A stretch of DNA of 64,000 nt from positions 115,182-179,181 of the forward strand of contig WBMZ01011577.1 in assembly GCA_013400975.1 (NCBI GenBank). Direction: 5' to 3'. Shown here one piece after another: positions 26,292 to 39,004 of the stretch. The DNA is from Atrichornis clamosus. Taxonomy: Eukaryota; Chordata; Aves; Passeriformes; Menuridae. The position numbers were made by a program, and so were the translations under genes. The notes beneath the pieces were generated by a model. That model was not told the DNA's origin. It worked only from the letters and a program-made list of their open reading frames with translations, and made no database searches. Within the stretch, counting starts at the first letter, position 1, and every line of letters begins with the position of its first letter.

Positions 26292-27116
26292 TCAAGAGGC
26301 AAATCCTTGTTCTTTTGTGTGCAGGATAGTAGGTCCCTTGTCCAGCGCTGGAAAGGGCACTTGGATCTTCCTGGAAGAAGGTGCCTTTTGCCGAGTGCTG
26401 CTCCTCATAAGTGCTGCAGCTGCAGACCCAAAGGCATTATTGATAGTGACCGCTTGGGCTCGCCGGGAGCTCAGCCACTCCCGTGGGCCAATTTCGCTGG
26501 CCACTGGCACGTGGTGAGAAACAGCTTGTAGCGCTCCGGGTTTCAAGAGAAATGAGGGTAGTGGGGAAGCAGAGGTGAAGTCCAACACCAAGTTAGTAGG
26601 AAGAACAGGAAAGGTAGCCGGAGATTCCAGTAAAGCAACTGGAATATGGGATTGCACTTGCATCACTGTTTGTGGGGATTTTGTATGCTGTCTCAGGTAC
26701 TGAGCAGTCCTCTCCTTTTCTCTTAAATAATTAGAGATATTCTCCAGCATTGAGAGACCGCTGGATGTAAGAAACACATCAGAATAGGAAATCCATGTAA
26801 GCCAAGATGTAAGATAAGTATTTAGGACTACCCGACTCTCAGTCATGCCCTCATTCATAAAGAAAGATGAAGAAAACTTACATGCCAGGTCTCTGGTAGT
26901 CAATTCCCTCCATAAGCCAGTCCTTGTACGCCTGTGAACTGTATGGCAGTGCAATGATACTTCATAGTGACACTTCCTGGGAAAGGCAGAAGAGGCTTTC
27001 CACAGGCCTGCGGGTCTAAAGGCCGTGCTAACACTGGCTGCAAGCCACCATTCTCTGTAAGCAACAGCCTTCTCTAGACTGAGAAGGTAACAGGCAGTGC
27101 TAACTGGGATATTCCT
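26292..27116 (-). CDS. unusually long open frame, unrecognised; possible coding exon or retrocopy
   Basis: The minus-strand frame stays open for 274 sense codons, from just after a TAG at 27119-27117 down to the stop at 26294-26292. It is the longest stop-free run in the window. With about 6,000 stop-to-stop intervals expected over both strands, a run this long is expected by chance well under once (my rough estimate is about 0.01). No ATG gives the full length; a TTG at 26954 gives 220 codons. The translation is varied, not low in complexity: Trp-rich early (REWW, GLWKA, GLWREL), Leu/Ser/Ala-rich later. I recognise no domain. A consensus-like splice acceptor and donor inside (26977/26976 and 26882/26881) suggest it may be an exon plus read-through. 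It could still be chance. Confidence 0.3.
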   Translation of the reverse strand, partial: RNIPVSTACYLLSLEKAVAYREWWLAASVSTAFRPAGLWKASSAFPRKCHYEVSLHCHTVHRRTRTGLWRELTTRDLACKFSSSFFMNEGMTESRVVLNTYLTSWLTWISYSDVFLTSSGLSMLENISNYLREKERTAQYLRQHTKSPQTVMQVQSHIPVALLESPATFPVLPTNLVLDFTSASPLPSFLLKPGALQAVSHHVPVASEIGPREWLSSRRAQAVTINNAFGSAAAALMRSSTRQKAPSSRKIQVPFPALDKGPTILHTKEQGFAS

Positions 27117-28127
27117 CTATTTTGTTTCATTCCTTAAGTCTACATCATTCAATGCCTGAACAAATAATAGTGGGAAATGGTGCAAAATTGTTGCAAGCTA
27201 GATTTCCCAGTGGAGGTGGCACATTTGCACAGGCTGCAGTGTTCAAAGGCCAAAAGCTGGGTTGTTAAAAGATTAAAGACTTCTATTTCAGACAACCTTC
27301 AAAAAACAAACACCCAATGGGTCTGGTTTTGCCCAGTTCAACGTTTTGCAGCTTATTTGAAGTCATAGTATATGAGTGGAATTACTTTGGATTCACGTTC
27401 ATGGGAGTAAGAGATAAGCTGGGCTCATGGGGGTGAACAGATGTGACCTGAGGCATAATTAGGGTCAGGGGTCTGTGTGTGGGTGTTTGTGCATGAACAA
27501 AACATCCAGTTAGGACCCCTCTCCTCCACACACACAACCCCACAGAGGTGGTACACACACAACAGTGTATCAGTGGTTTAAAAATAGAAAATTAAGAAAG
27601 CTGTAGGAGCTACTGAGACTTCTGTGCTGTTCCGTGGAAAATCTCAGCTGCTTTCAGAGCAGTATGCCATCAAAAGGGATGGCCTGCTACTCTGCCCAGT
27701 GCTGGCTCCAGGTTTCTGCCCACTAAAACTGATCACAAGGCCACAGAGAACACGGAAAGGTCATGATTGTACAAGCAGTTCTGGGAAAGTCAGGAGAGAG
27801 GCAGGATGTGCCCTTTTGGTAACAGAAGGGACTTTGGTGCACACAAGGCTGCTGTAGGACATCACCATCATTTTGATCTCTTTTAGACCCATTTGTTTCA
27901 GGAGGAACTCTCACAGCATCACTGGAGTTCCAGCACTTGCACATTCATCCAAGCACCCCAGATAACCTGTGCAGGGTTAACCACAGCACACTCATTCCCA
28001 AGTTTCAGATGAACATTTTCTAATACTAGCCACTCTTTTCAACGTTAAATTCAGACTTGGGAGCATCACAAGCTCCCTCCCACGCTGAAAATCTCCAAAG
28101 ACCATAATAGAGTACATCTCCCCACGG
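27117..28127. other. non-coding stretch with GT/CA-rich patches
   Basis: A G/T-rich patch at about 27470-27492 and a CA-rich patch at about 27528-27562 are roughly complementary and could pair imperfectly. Frames of up to 77 codons overlap on both strands and match nothing known. Confidence 0.5.
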
Positions 28128-28370
28128 TCTCCATTAGGAGTGCTGCAGCCAGCTCTGGGGTCCCCAGCACAGGTAGCACATAAACCTGTTGGAATGAGTC
28201 CAAAGAAGGCCCATCAAGTTGGTTACAGGGATGGAACACCTCTCTATGAGGAAAGGCTGAGACAGCTGTTCACTCACTGTGGATGTGGGAGGCTTGGGTC
28301 TGGGGCTGCTCACTGCCTGCAGAGATTGCACAACTTCACAGTCCTGGAAAATGTTCAGACCTGCAGATAA
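28128..28370 (+). mobile_element. CR1 LINE 3' portion, decayed
   Basis: From about 28145 the plus strand encodes SQLWGPQHR, then stop-interrupted NLLE..VQRR and GMEHLS, followed by the codons of the YEERLR block after a one-base loss. This is the order found near the C-terminus of CR1 ORF2. After about 28270 the match stops and only a 'cctggaaaatgttcagacc' piece (28341-28359) recalls the part near the CR1 3' end, so an internal deletion is likely. In-frame stops and the frameshift show it is dead. No intact 3' terminal repeat was seen. Confidence 0.82.
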
Positions 28371-31300
28371 AGAGGCACATTGATAGGGAACAAGTTGCTC
28401 GTCTCCTGGGAACAAAGCAGAGTGGGCAAAGGGGAGCTGGGGCAGGAGCAGAACTGGAGCACCAAGCCTACAGTACAGAACAATAAATACATTTTAATTT
28501 TGACTAGGTAATGACAAAAAATAAAAATTACATTCTACTCCACTTAAAGCACACCAAAGAGTCTTGTAAAAGCCAAGAGTGACCATGCTTTTCCAAAATG
28601 TGACTGTCAAAAGGTTCATGACGCACTTGGGTACCTCCACAGCCACCATCAGGTCCTGGAGAAACCGCAGTGTCAGCTAGTTCTTTTAGGCTGATGTGCT
28701 CACAACACAGCCCTTTGAACTATCATTAACTTGTCACTTGGCCCAACAAGAGGATTTACCCCACTGAGCCCTTGAGACTGCCCCTGCTAACAGGAGCAAT
28801 GTTTGAGCACAACACCGAGCAGCAGCTCAGACACAGCAAAGCATGTTCAGGGTTGTATGTACACGTGTAAACCCACGCTCTGACTGGGGCTCCCTGCATG
28901 CCTCCTGATGCTGCCAGGGAGTGTCCCTGACTGGAATGAATTTCATTTTCCCTCAAGGAGCCAAAACTGCCCCCGAACTGTTGTGAGTGTGGCAGCACTC
29001 ACCCCGCTCTTGCATACCAGAGAAGGCAGGCAGCAGCTCCTGTCAGTGTTGGCGTTTTACATCTTTACCACACCAGAAGCTCCTTGCGTGCAGCCTGGCT
29101 GCTGGAAGCCAAAGCTGCTTTCCATTATTTGGGTCAGAGTTCGGTCTCTGGTCTGTGGGGAATCAGACTCCAGGATCAAACACTTCTCTCCATTTGGCAT
29201 TGCCCCAACAGATGTGCAAGGGAGTTTTGTTTGTGTAGAGACAGATTTGTCCCTGGGTTCCCCCTGGGAAAGCAGCACAGCAGGCTCTGGAAACCATGAG
29301 CAAAAGGCATTCTTGTTGGAGTGAATTACATTTGCCAGATTTAATTTATTCAAATAAGAAACATATTCATCCATTTCCCACTATACATTGTTTATAAAAT
29401 CAGTGGTGCAGCATCTCCAGAAAGTCATGAGCCAACTGCTGCACATGACCTGCTCTGGGATTCAGGCTGCAACAGGAAACTGGGCTTGGAACAAGAATTC
29501 TCTCTTAAATGAACTTTTGAAACTGGATCTACATTGTGAAATATTTGGATATTGAGCAATGGAAGAATGTGGAACATAAACACTATCAACTGCTTCCTTT
29601 GAGCATTAGCAAGCTTCAGCAAGCTGGCTGGGTGTTGCTGTGGTATGGGGCACACTAGGAGGCTAATCAGAAAGCAGGGCTTGTAGGGGTGCCTTTGTAA
29701 CATGCTGGCTAAATTTCACTCCTTGCCTCCTGAGAGTCATTCCTCGTTACTGGTGTGGGTGAAGCATTTGCTAGTGAAATTTCATAATAGTGCCTTTTGC
29801 TCCTCAAGTCTCTATGACAATGCATTCTTTCCTGCCTATAATTTTGTGAGGAAGCAGTATTTGACTGTTCAGAGGGTAGGTTTGTGTCATCCACCACATC
29901 CTGGACATTCTGCTCAGAGAAACCTAATTTAATGAGGGTTTACTTGAATGTTCTACTGAGCCCCACTAGGATTTGACTTGCAGGCAAAGAAAAGAGAGCA
30001 TGCTCTTTATTGGCTCTAATTCAGTAATGGACCAAAGCTGTAGGGAGTCAGCTCAGACCTCAACAAAATATCCTGCTGCTTCACCAAAGCAAGCAGAAGA
30101 ACACCATGCCCTTCTGGAAGCAATTCTGCTCAATACAATAAAGAAAGTATTTTTAATTTTTTTTAATTCCACATAGTGTCCCAAAACCTTTTTCTACAAA
30201 TGATGCAGATTTCTGAATTATGCAAATTATCCCTGTCAACACTAGCTTTGATCTGTTCAAAGGTAGCTTGACAAGCAAAACCTCAAGCCAGAGGAGGACG
30301 TTTCATTGCTGGGAAGAAGAGACTGAATGAAAAAAATTCTTTTCAGCCAGGCTCAGTGCCAGATCTTGAAACCAGCTGTGAGTTTTAGAGTCATCACAGA
30401 GCTGCAGTGACGTCTTCAAATAGCACACTGACCTTTGGGATCATCTCCCCTTATTCCCCATTCCTGGTAACTGTCTGCATGGTCACTCTGGCCCACAAGC
30501 CTGCCTGCTGCACGCTCATCATCCCTATGGAATAATAAATCAGCAGTGATGAAGAGGATGTGGCTGTGTCACTTTGCAGCTGTAATTCAGTGAGCACTGA
30601 GGACACTGGCATGTAAACTGGGCAGCACAGACCCCACCGGAGACAAAGCATCCCAGAGGTGCCCCGGATCCCATGAGGGTTATGGCTGTCCTGAAGGCCC
30701 TCCACAGTTAATCTGTTGGTTTTGCTATTATGAGCTAAGGAAAAGCTGGCGTGGGCACACCACTGAGCCAGCACCTCAGGTTATATGTCCAAGACATACG
30801 CAGGTAAAAAGTATAAGCTTAAATGTAAAGCATCTTCTCAAACAAACCTGGGAGCAAACTGACTGTGATTCTTCACTGATTCACTTCCTGCAGTCAACAA
30901 GGATCAAGACTAGCAAGGCACTCAATCCACTGCTTTTCTTGCATTTGAGCCTCAAGGAGCTCTGATCCTGAAGAGCTTGCATCCAAGTGTACAATAAGAG
31001 ACAAAGGAGTGGGGGAGTACATGAGCAGTGAACCCTAGAGGTGAATCTAATGAGCAACGGCCTCAGTGTTTTCCCAGCCTGTCTGCGAGACAGTGCGGAG
31101 CCTGAAGGAGCAGTAAGTGGAAGCTTGCAGGTACATGGGGAGAAATCCTTCTCAGCCGAGAGGCAGCACCCATGGCTGGGCTCTTTGTGGAGGCATGCAC
31201 AGGTGAGAATATGCAGACGCTCACAGTCAAACCTGAAGCTGATGCCACTCTCTGTCTGCCTGAAGTTAGGCAGCCGCTGAAGAACTTTGGCAAGGCAATT

Positions 31301-31500
31301 GCCTACAGCTGTACTAACTGGAGGAAAAAGTATCCTTGAGATCTCACAACATTTTAGCTTTCAGCTTCCAAGCATACTTAGTCTCATCTCTGTTTATATC
31401 TAGAGTTGAGGAGTCTTGCTGACTTGGGTTCTCTCATCTCCACTGACCATGGATTTGGCTCAGCCATGCCTAAGCACTCTGCCCTGACCCGGCTAATCAC
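28371..31500. other. non-coding stretch, nothing recognised
   Basis: Many overlapping short frames (138 codons at 28908-29324 plus against 105 codons at 29057-29374 minus) cancel each other as gene evidence. Local base composition is somewhat more GC-rich than the neighbours, which alone lengthens chance frames. No repeat family was recognised. Confidence 0.45.
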
Positions 31501-34500
31501 TTTTACATGTTTATTTTTAAGCAGGTGAGCAGTCCCATTACCTTGATAATTCTTGAATGATACATTCTTTAATGGATCTACTGGTTACTGCAGTTATATC
31601 TATTACTTTTCATCTCATGTACTTTCCTGTCAGTTCCTGGCCTTTCCCCCTAACCCTCTCAGTTTACTGATAACATATGTACTTCTAAGTATTACATCTT
31701 TTTGCTTCTTCAAGTTTGCATTTGTGGAGACCTTTAACTCACAGTGAAAGGGTATCCAATAATTAACCAGTATTGCAGTATTGCTTCCTTCTTTCTTATT
31801 AAAGGAAGACAGATCTCTGTTTCATAAACTTACACCATCGTTATGGTACTCCAGAATGTACTCATTAAGAAGAATTATACAGACAATTAAAGATTGTCAT
31901 TTAATTTCTCCTTTTTATTCATGGTTAGGAATGTGAATGAACTAAACATGTAAGTTAATGACACAGTTCTGTATGGATGTTTTGTCTGGCATATTTTGCC
32001 AGACAGCTTCTCTCTTGCAAGAAAACACTGAAATTAATTATCCTATTTTCCTCATTAGTTATCGCAGATGAATAATTTCTAGATATTTAACAGATCTGGT
32101 ATGGATATAGCAGTTATATTTCATACCCAGCATGATAATACTCAACAGAGATATTGTTTGGTGGGAGGATGTTTTTGTTTGTGCATTCAGCCTTACCTCC
32201 ACTGATCTAAAATTAGATCTTCTCTGGACTTCAGTGTTATGTAAAACCTGGGCTGATAATAGGAGCTAGTATTTCTTTGGTGTCACCCTTGAGCCAGGTT
32301 TTCTGATAACATGTTGGAGCTCCCTTCCTATCACAGATTAAGACACCCAAATCCATCCCTCTCTACCATATTTACCCTTAATCCTGACCTGTGCCTGATG
32401 TTTCATAGGTCTCCGAATGCACAAAAAGCACTGACTTTTCAGGTCATTACCCCCATATATTCTTCTTCCCTGTGGTTACTCAGCTGGCTCGCAATCTTGC
32501 TGTTGTTTTCAACTGCAACACTGAAGTTTGTAAACTCTTCCAGTGCACTGCAGCATGCAAAGAAATCTCTTCTTCCGCCCTCCCCTCCCCAATTTATCAG
32601 GAGCTCACACTTGTCCATTAAAGAGAACTGAAAGACTAGGTTTGCTTACAACAACAAATAGTCAGACCTGCTCCATGTGAGGTAACGGCAGGATGGTTTG
32701 TGACCACGAGTCCAGGTGTGGAGGACACCAGGCTGGCTACTGACAGGGTGCAAGTGGCCACAAAAGTGGTTGCTGGCATCCAAACTGGTGAAAAGCTCTG
32801 TAGTTTGGCCATATATCAAGTATGCACACTTTGTGGATCAGAAATAGAAGTGACAGTAATAAATTCCCTAAAAACATTGTGCATCAAATCTGGTGGCTGT
32901 TTTGTTTGGGGTTTTTTATTTATTTTAAAGTAAATCTTCATTTCCTTGCCAGAGCAATGCCATTTTTTAGTTCTATAATATTTCAGTTTCTCTTAGGAAG
33001 TACTGTGAAGATGAACAATGGGACGCCTGGAGCATGGATTCTGTGGCATTATATTTTACAACAAATGACCAGATCAGTCTCTAGGCTGATATAATTATTT
33101 ACTATTACTATTACTATTTAGTCCCTAGCCTTACTGTATGAAGCAGGCATCCAGGGTCAAGAAGTGTATACTGGGGAGGGTAATATGTGCCTTTCTCAGC
33201 CCACTCATTAAATCTACCCTTTTTAAATTGCTTAGGGACAGTTTTTCAAGGAGCACCCAGTGAAAGCTCTGGGATATATGGCTTTAAGCACTGTGTTTGC
33301 TCATTCAGTGCTTCCTGCCTGGACTCAGCTGTGTTGAGAAGCAGCAGAGGTGACTCAGAGGTTTGGACATGGCTTGTAATTTCACTTCACACAACCCACA
33401 GGCACATGACTTCTTTTTCCTCTTTATTACTGAGTTATGCTACAGCGAATCTTAATGACCCACAATGAAATGATTCCCTATACCGAGCAAGGAAAACCAC
33501 TATCCACAAATTCCCCATTTTCTTTCTCTTGCCTCTATTAAAATAATTAATCACACGGGGGAAAAGCACATACAGGCTTGCTGTGAGGTCACAGGGAAAT
33601 GATACATCACAAAGGCCATAAAAACACTATATACATGAAATTACCAGTACTGTAAAAAAAAAAAAAATCACTGGAAAATAAACCAGAGAAGAAGTGAGAA
33701 CCTCCACTGACACAGAGTATTAATATTTGCCAAATGGAGGGCTTCATCAGGGAGCACAAGGGCTGTGCAGGAGGGTTTTTGGTGGTCAGGAGGCAAGCAG
33801 CAGGTGATGATGGAGAGAGGGAAAGCCTTTTCCCCAGCTCATGTTGAAAGAAGGTATGTTGCAGCCTCACCAGGGCTGGCACAGCTACTGGCATCCTCCA
33901 CTGGTGGGTGTCGGTGCAAGTGATGGCTGTGCGTGTCTCGTGTCAGCCAGGAGGGACCTCAAGGACACAACCAGGAAAGCTGTTGCCTGATGCTCATTAT
34001 TTCCCAGCTTAACATCGCCATGCACCAGTAAGCAAACTTTTCTTCTAGGCTAGCAAAGAATTGCAGCACCCAGGCTTCACGAGTACGAGTGCCCATTGTT
34101 GATGAAGTAGGTCAGTGAAGAGCAAGATGCCAGCTTGGACATGCTGTGCCAGCACGGGTGAAATCTGTTCCTCTCCCACCTCCTGCTGTTCCCAGGAAAG
34201 GCACAGAGGACACTCACAAGTGAGCTCCTGACAGTGCTGGGCTGCTGCCAAACCATCTTCCTCCACAAGCGCAGGCAAGGTCAGAAAAAGAAGCGAAGGT
34301 GTTTGCCCGAAGCAGAGGTGGTCACAGCCTGGGACTTCTCAAAGAGGACACTGAGGCTGAGGGATTGACACTGCACTGAGCAGTGGGGAAGGATTTGTCC
34401 ATCTGTCTGCAGTCGGAGTCATGTTCGTTCTCCAGTGGTGGGGCAGTGGAGCCCTGATATCTCTCTCTGCCTGCCGAGCTCCTGCCACTGCACACAGCTC

Positions 34501-36371
34501 TGGTATGGAGTCTGCCTGCATTAGCACTGCAGGGGAATTGGAATGGACATTCTGCAAAACAAAAAAATATATGGTACACCACTGCAGTGAGAATGCATAA
34601 AAATGCCCACACTCAAATAAGAAAATATTTTGCTTGCTGATGGAAATACTATTTCTTCTGTACGCTAGGCTGTCTCACATAATTCAGAGGTTAAGATGGA
34701 AATAATGCAGGGGACTGGTATAACCTAATAGTGCCAGAGCTGGAGATAGAATTTCAAGCATGGAAAAGAAAATTGATTCTATCTAAATATATTTCTACTT
34801 TTAAACCTGGTTCTTCTCTAGTGGGTCTTGAGGAAAGCAGGAAAAATACTAGAGCAAATCTCTCTGCTGCAGGTGCAAACTCGAGGTGCTAGGTCAGAAA
34901 TATTGACTAAGATAGCCTTTAAAGCATGAAAGTGCACAGCAACTTAAAAATATATAGTAAGTAAGAGGACACGATGTTTGCAGTAATTTCTTCATTACAT
35001 CAAGTTTCATCATTTGCTCGAATTGAGTTCTGCTGATAAACAACAGTTTTCATCATGTCTGCTTTCTAATTTTCTCCCTTAGTCAAGCAAAAAGGATGAT
35101 ATGGTAACAAGAATAAAATTAAGATTCTGTGGCTATGTAAATAGTTGGAAATTAGCATGGACTAAGTTACAAATAAATATAAATATGCATGATTTACAGG
35201 AAGGAGAAAATGTGCTCAGAATGCATAATGCAGCAAAATTTCTGATCACAGTGTAACCCTGGAGTGTTTTACTCCTGGAGTGTGGGACTCTAACAAGAAT
35301 AGGCAACAAAGTTCTCTCTGTGAAATGAGCTTTAATTGAAGAAATACAGAAGCAGAAGAGAAACTACTGATGAAATTGTAGTGCATCCCCAAAGGAACCT
35401 CTACTGGGGATAAACTAAAAGGAGTTAACTGTTTGGATAGAATCCAAATAAACTTTATGTTTCATATTACTTGGGGTTTTTTGCACCAGGGAGAAAAAAA
35501 AAGCCAACCAGAGTTTTTACCTTATTAATGGAAATCAATTAGAAACAATACAAAAATCAAATAGAAGCCAAGTGAAATGCAGAGCTGACTAGAAGCTCTG
35601 AAGGAAATGTTCTTTGTCTTAACTAGGCTATTAGAAAACAAAATATAGAAGCAGTAAGAGCTTCAAAGAAATGCAGTGGACCAGGTCCAAATCCCAGCAA
35701 CACACTGGGCTGGAAAAGATTCACTGGACCGTCTAATTTATTTAACACTTTCAATTCCTGAAAGTGGACGAGTTTTTAAAAAATGCAGCATATATTAAAA
35801 ACCACATTACATTTCTTTGAAATGAATGAATGGCTGCTGAATTTGAGCTCCTATTTTCTATTTAAAAACCACTTAGTATAACCAGAAGCGAAATAGTTTG
35901 GGTTACTCAAAGCAAGGAAATGCAAACAAAAGAAACCTTGGGCACTAAAAGATTAAGAGTAAGAATGGTTATTGAAAAAGAAAAGTTACTCATACAATTT
36001 TATGTTTAATTCTGCTAGATATTTCTTTGTTTCTTGTAAATGCAAGTTTTGTCCTAGTTTTAAGGGTAAGATGCTGAAGTTGAGGTACACTCCCTCTGCA
36101 TGATGGAGCTATTGTCACTCTGCATCCCACACTGTGCCAGAGCCTGCTTCACTAAGCCAGCTACCAGTGTGAATCCCGAGATGGGGGTGTGAAAAGGAAG
36201 AAATGCTTCAGCATTCCTGCCAAGGTATCTAAAGGTGATAGAGAAGAAGTCTTCTCCTCTCCCATCCCTCAGTGAATTTTTCAGCCTCCCTCCTGTTGCA
36301 TCCTCTGCACCTACAGGAGGGTGGCTTCTGGTATCTCGAGGCTCAAAGCTGTATCTCCTTACAAAGGAAAT
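31501..36371. other. non-coding stretch, nothing recognised
   Basis: Frames reach 106 codons (32311-32631 plus) without recognisable domains. Low-complexity features are an ACTATT repeat at 33101-33118 and A14 at 33654-33667. The 33.7-34.6 kb part is more GC-rich and carries several overlapping chance frames. Confidence 0.45.
33101..33118. repeat. short (ACTATT)3 microsatellite
   Basis: Positions 33101-33118 are ACTATT-type units in a row inside a wider AT-rich run starting near 33092. It is short and imperfect at its ends. Confidence 0.85.
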
Positions 36372-36430
36372 CAAGATTCTCCATTGATGTAAACTGGCTT
36401 GGGTGCACTGGCTTCACTGGAGTTACACAA
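36372..36430. repeat. probable old amniote interspersed repeat fragment
   Basis: The words 'gatgtaaactgg' (36385-36396) and 'ggcttcactggagttacaca' (36410-36429) have the pattern of an old repeat common in reptile and bird DNA, in which 'gtgtaaatc' and 'ggagttacac' type words alternate. A related fragment lies at 46155-46230. I cannot name the family with certainty, and the match is from memory. Confidence 0.4.
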
Positions 36431-39004
36431 CCTGAACCAACAAACTGCAGAGGATACAGAGCATTTCAAATCCTTTAAAAGTATTTTGAAAAGGTAGCAA
36501 ACCGATAGGCACGTGTGGTATGTGTGAAGAGGGTGAAGTCTGAGGATGAAGAAGGTGGGTCAATGGAAAGCAGCCCAGAGACCAGTGGGGTCAGGAAACA
36601 CACCTCGTGCATAGGCACAGTGATGCACCCACACATCCACACACATCTGTTTTCTGTGTTACTGACAGCACCAGCTCTGCTTCGAGCTCAGCTGGGATAT
36701 GAGCCCAAGTGACCCTAATTCCCCCAAAGGGAAGAAAACTTCATACCATGACCACAAATCAGCCAGATGGCTATTGAACATGCGCACTGGACTTTACTTT
36801 ATCTGGAAAACTGTGTCTGGCTCCCAGGGCCCCACTGATGGCCAGCAGAACAGAGGTAAGGGGGAACTTGCACTGTCTGCAGATGAACAGGAGACTTTCC
36901 TCTCTATTGCTGCCAAGCCAGCACTTTTCATCAACATCCAATCAGCGCCAGAAATTCCTTAAAAGAAAAAAAGAAGCTCTTTGGAGCAGAGTCCTTTTGT
37001 GCATCATCCCAGAGCACAAAGGGGCCCCTAGCTCTAAGGAGGGCCTCTTAGGTATTGGCTCAGTATCACAAATTGTAATAATGAAAATAATTTATAGCAT
37101 TATTTTTTTAAGTAGGGATTTTCCCTGTCTTTCTCTCCCTCTGAAACTTGCCAATCTAGAGGTGAAGACAATGGCTTCTTCATTACTGCTGGAAAAGCAG
37201 AAAAAACCAAAAGATTATTATTGTTGTTGTCATTGGAGCAGATACCAAAGAAATGAAAAAGAATGTTTATATTCCCATAGGCCTTTGTGTAGCTGTGAGC
37301 ATCTCAAAGGCAGGAAAAGAGCTTGGAGAATACACAGAGATGTAAAATCTTGGCTCAGCTTTAGCCTCTCTGCTCTGTAGAGACAAAGCACCAGTCAAAA
37401 TATCTGTGTCAGAGAGTGTTTGCATGTGCAGTTGAAAGCAAGAGAGATAAGAAGATGCAGGGAAACAGGAAAAGAGAGAGGGAAGAAATGGATGGCTACT
37501 AGGGAGGGACAAGAAAAGAGAAAAAGAGACATATTCAGTCCCAGTAACTGTTAATACATTTTGTTAGAACTGGTGCAAATATTTCACTTACAGCACTTTT
37601 GTTGAAAAATGATATTAAAAGAGATGTTTAGAAAAGAGGAATTTTAGGATTTACCTTCTTTCTAGTGAAGCCTAAAACCTCAATTCTATCTTGGAATTTG
37701 AGTTTTACCCCTTTCACGTGTTAGAGTAGAAAGCAGGAAAAAATCTAACAGATAATGAAGAAGAAAAGAAGTGGTGACATAAATGAAGGGGTGAAATTGC
37801 AAACCTGAAAATTTTGATAATTCTTATTTCTGACAAAATGTATATATCATTGAGCAAAAAAAGTGTTCCTGTTAAAAACTAACATTACTCTCAATTATTC
37901 TGCACAGTGCCAGGCTCATTTTTCAATGACATCTTGTTATTATTATATATTACATTCATTACAGGAGAGCCCAGAGGTTCTCAAGCTTCTGCCATGCTGA
38001 GTAAGTACAATATTTAGGAAGGATTATCCTCATCTTAAAGAACTGACAAGTTAACTAGGGACAGGATGCAGCAAGCAGGCAAAGAACACACGAGAAGATG
38101 GAGAGGCGGCATAAGGGAAGGAACCATGGTGAGAACATGAGCAGCACAGCCGGAGAGATTTACCACATATTTCACAAGCACCTTCTCCTTCGACTGGTGT
38201 ACAAACAAGCCATGGCCTCTGGTGTGCCCCCCAGAAGTCACTTTCTCCATGGAACCCCACCAAACAGCACACAAGTCACTGCCAGGAAACAGGTCAGCAC
38301 TGAAGCAATCACACACTGGAGAAAGGCAGGAGAACGGAACAAGCAGCGATACAGCACAATGCCTCCTTACACGAGCACATTTTCAAAGCATCCAATGGAT
38401 CAGGAAATGCAGCAACTTGTAGGCACAAGAGTGACACTTGTAAGGCACCAGGAAGTTCAGGATTGCCCTCCATTAGCCACAGCTTCCTGCCTCCCTGGCT
38501 ATTCATGCCTGTCACTTACACCAGAAGCACAGCCGTTGTGGTCAGAAGGGCTCTGAAGTCTGTGCCAGGCTCTCAGCTGTCTGTCATAGGTGGTCCAGTG
38601 GCCCCATCACTCATTGGGGTCTTTTACTCTAATTCCTCTACATCACTTTGCATGGTGTGAGGAAGAGACTCAGCTTCCCCATCTACACCAGGGCTTTTTT
38701 TATCCAAAAGTTCACAAACTGAGACACTTCGTTTGTGTCCATTTTCATTGTATTGACCTCGGAAGTGTCATCTATTGAGTATGAAGCTTCTACTCACTGC
38801 TCCCCAAGGATGGGGTCATGCTGCACTGATTTATAGAAATCCATGCCTGCACTCCAAGTGACATGAAAGGCTGAGGACTCTTCTTTCCTGAGCCTCAGAG
38901 AGATGTGCACCTGTACCACCAAGGCACTCCCACGCCTAGGACGCGGCAGGGGCCATCTGCTCACGCACTGAGAATAAAGAAGTGGGAGGTCTCATCACCA
39001 CTTA
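36431..39004. other. non-coding stretch with purine-rich part
   Basis: A frame at 36838-37380 plus (180 codons) and one at 38098-38556 plus (152 codons) have no recognisable domain and are near the length expected by chance. The plus strand is strongly purine-rich at about 37430-37535. No transposable element was recognised. Confidence 0.45.

Noticed and set aside
28908..29324. 138-codon plus-strand frame
   Set aside because: A 105-codon minus frame overlaps it and the local GC content is higher. No domain was recognised.
36828..36855. 28-nt micro-exon between CAG and GTAAGG
   Set aside because: Good splice-site words alone occur often by chance, and there is no coding support on either side.
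36838..37380. 180-codon plus-strand frame (open back to about 36780)
   Set aside because: About 200 open codons are expected roughly once by chance in a window this size, and the translation has no recognisable domain.
38098..38556. 152-codon plus-strand frame
   Set aside because: Opposing frames lie on the minus strand (38035-38316 and 38309-38515). No domain was recognised.
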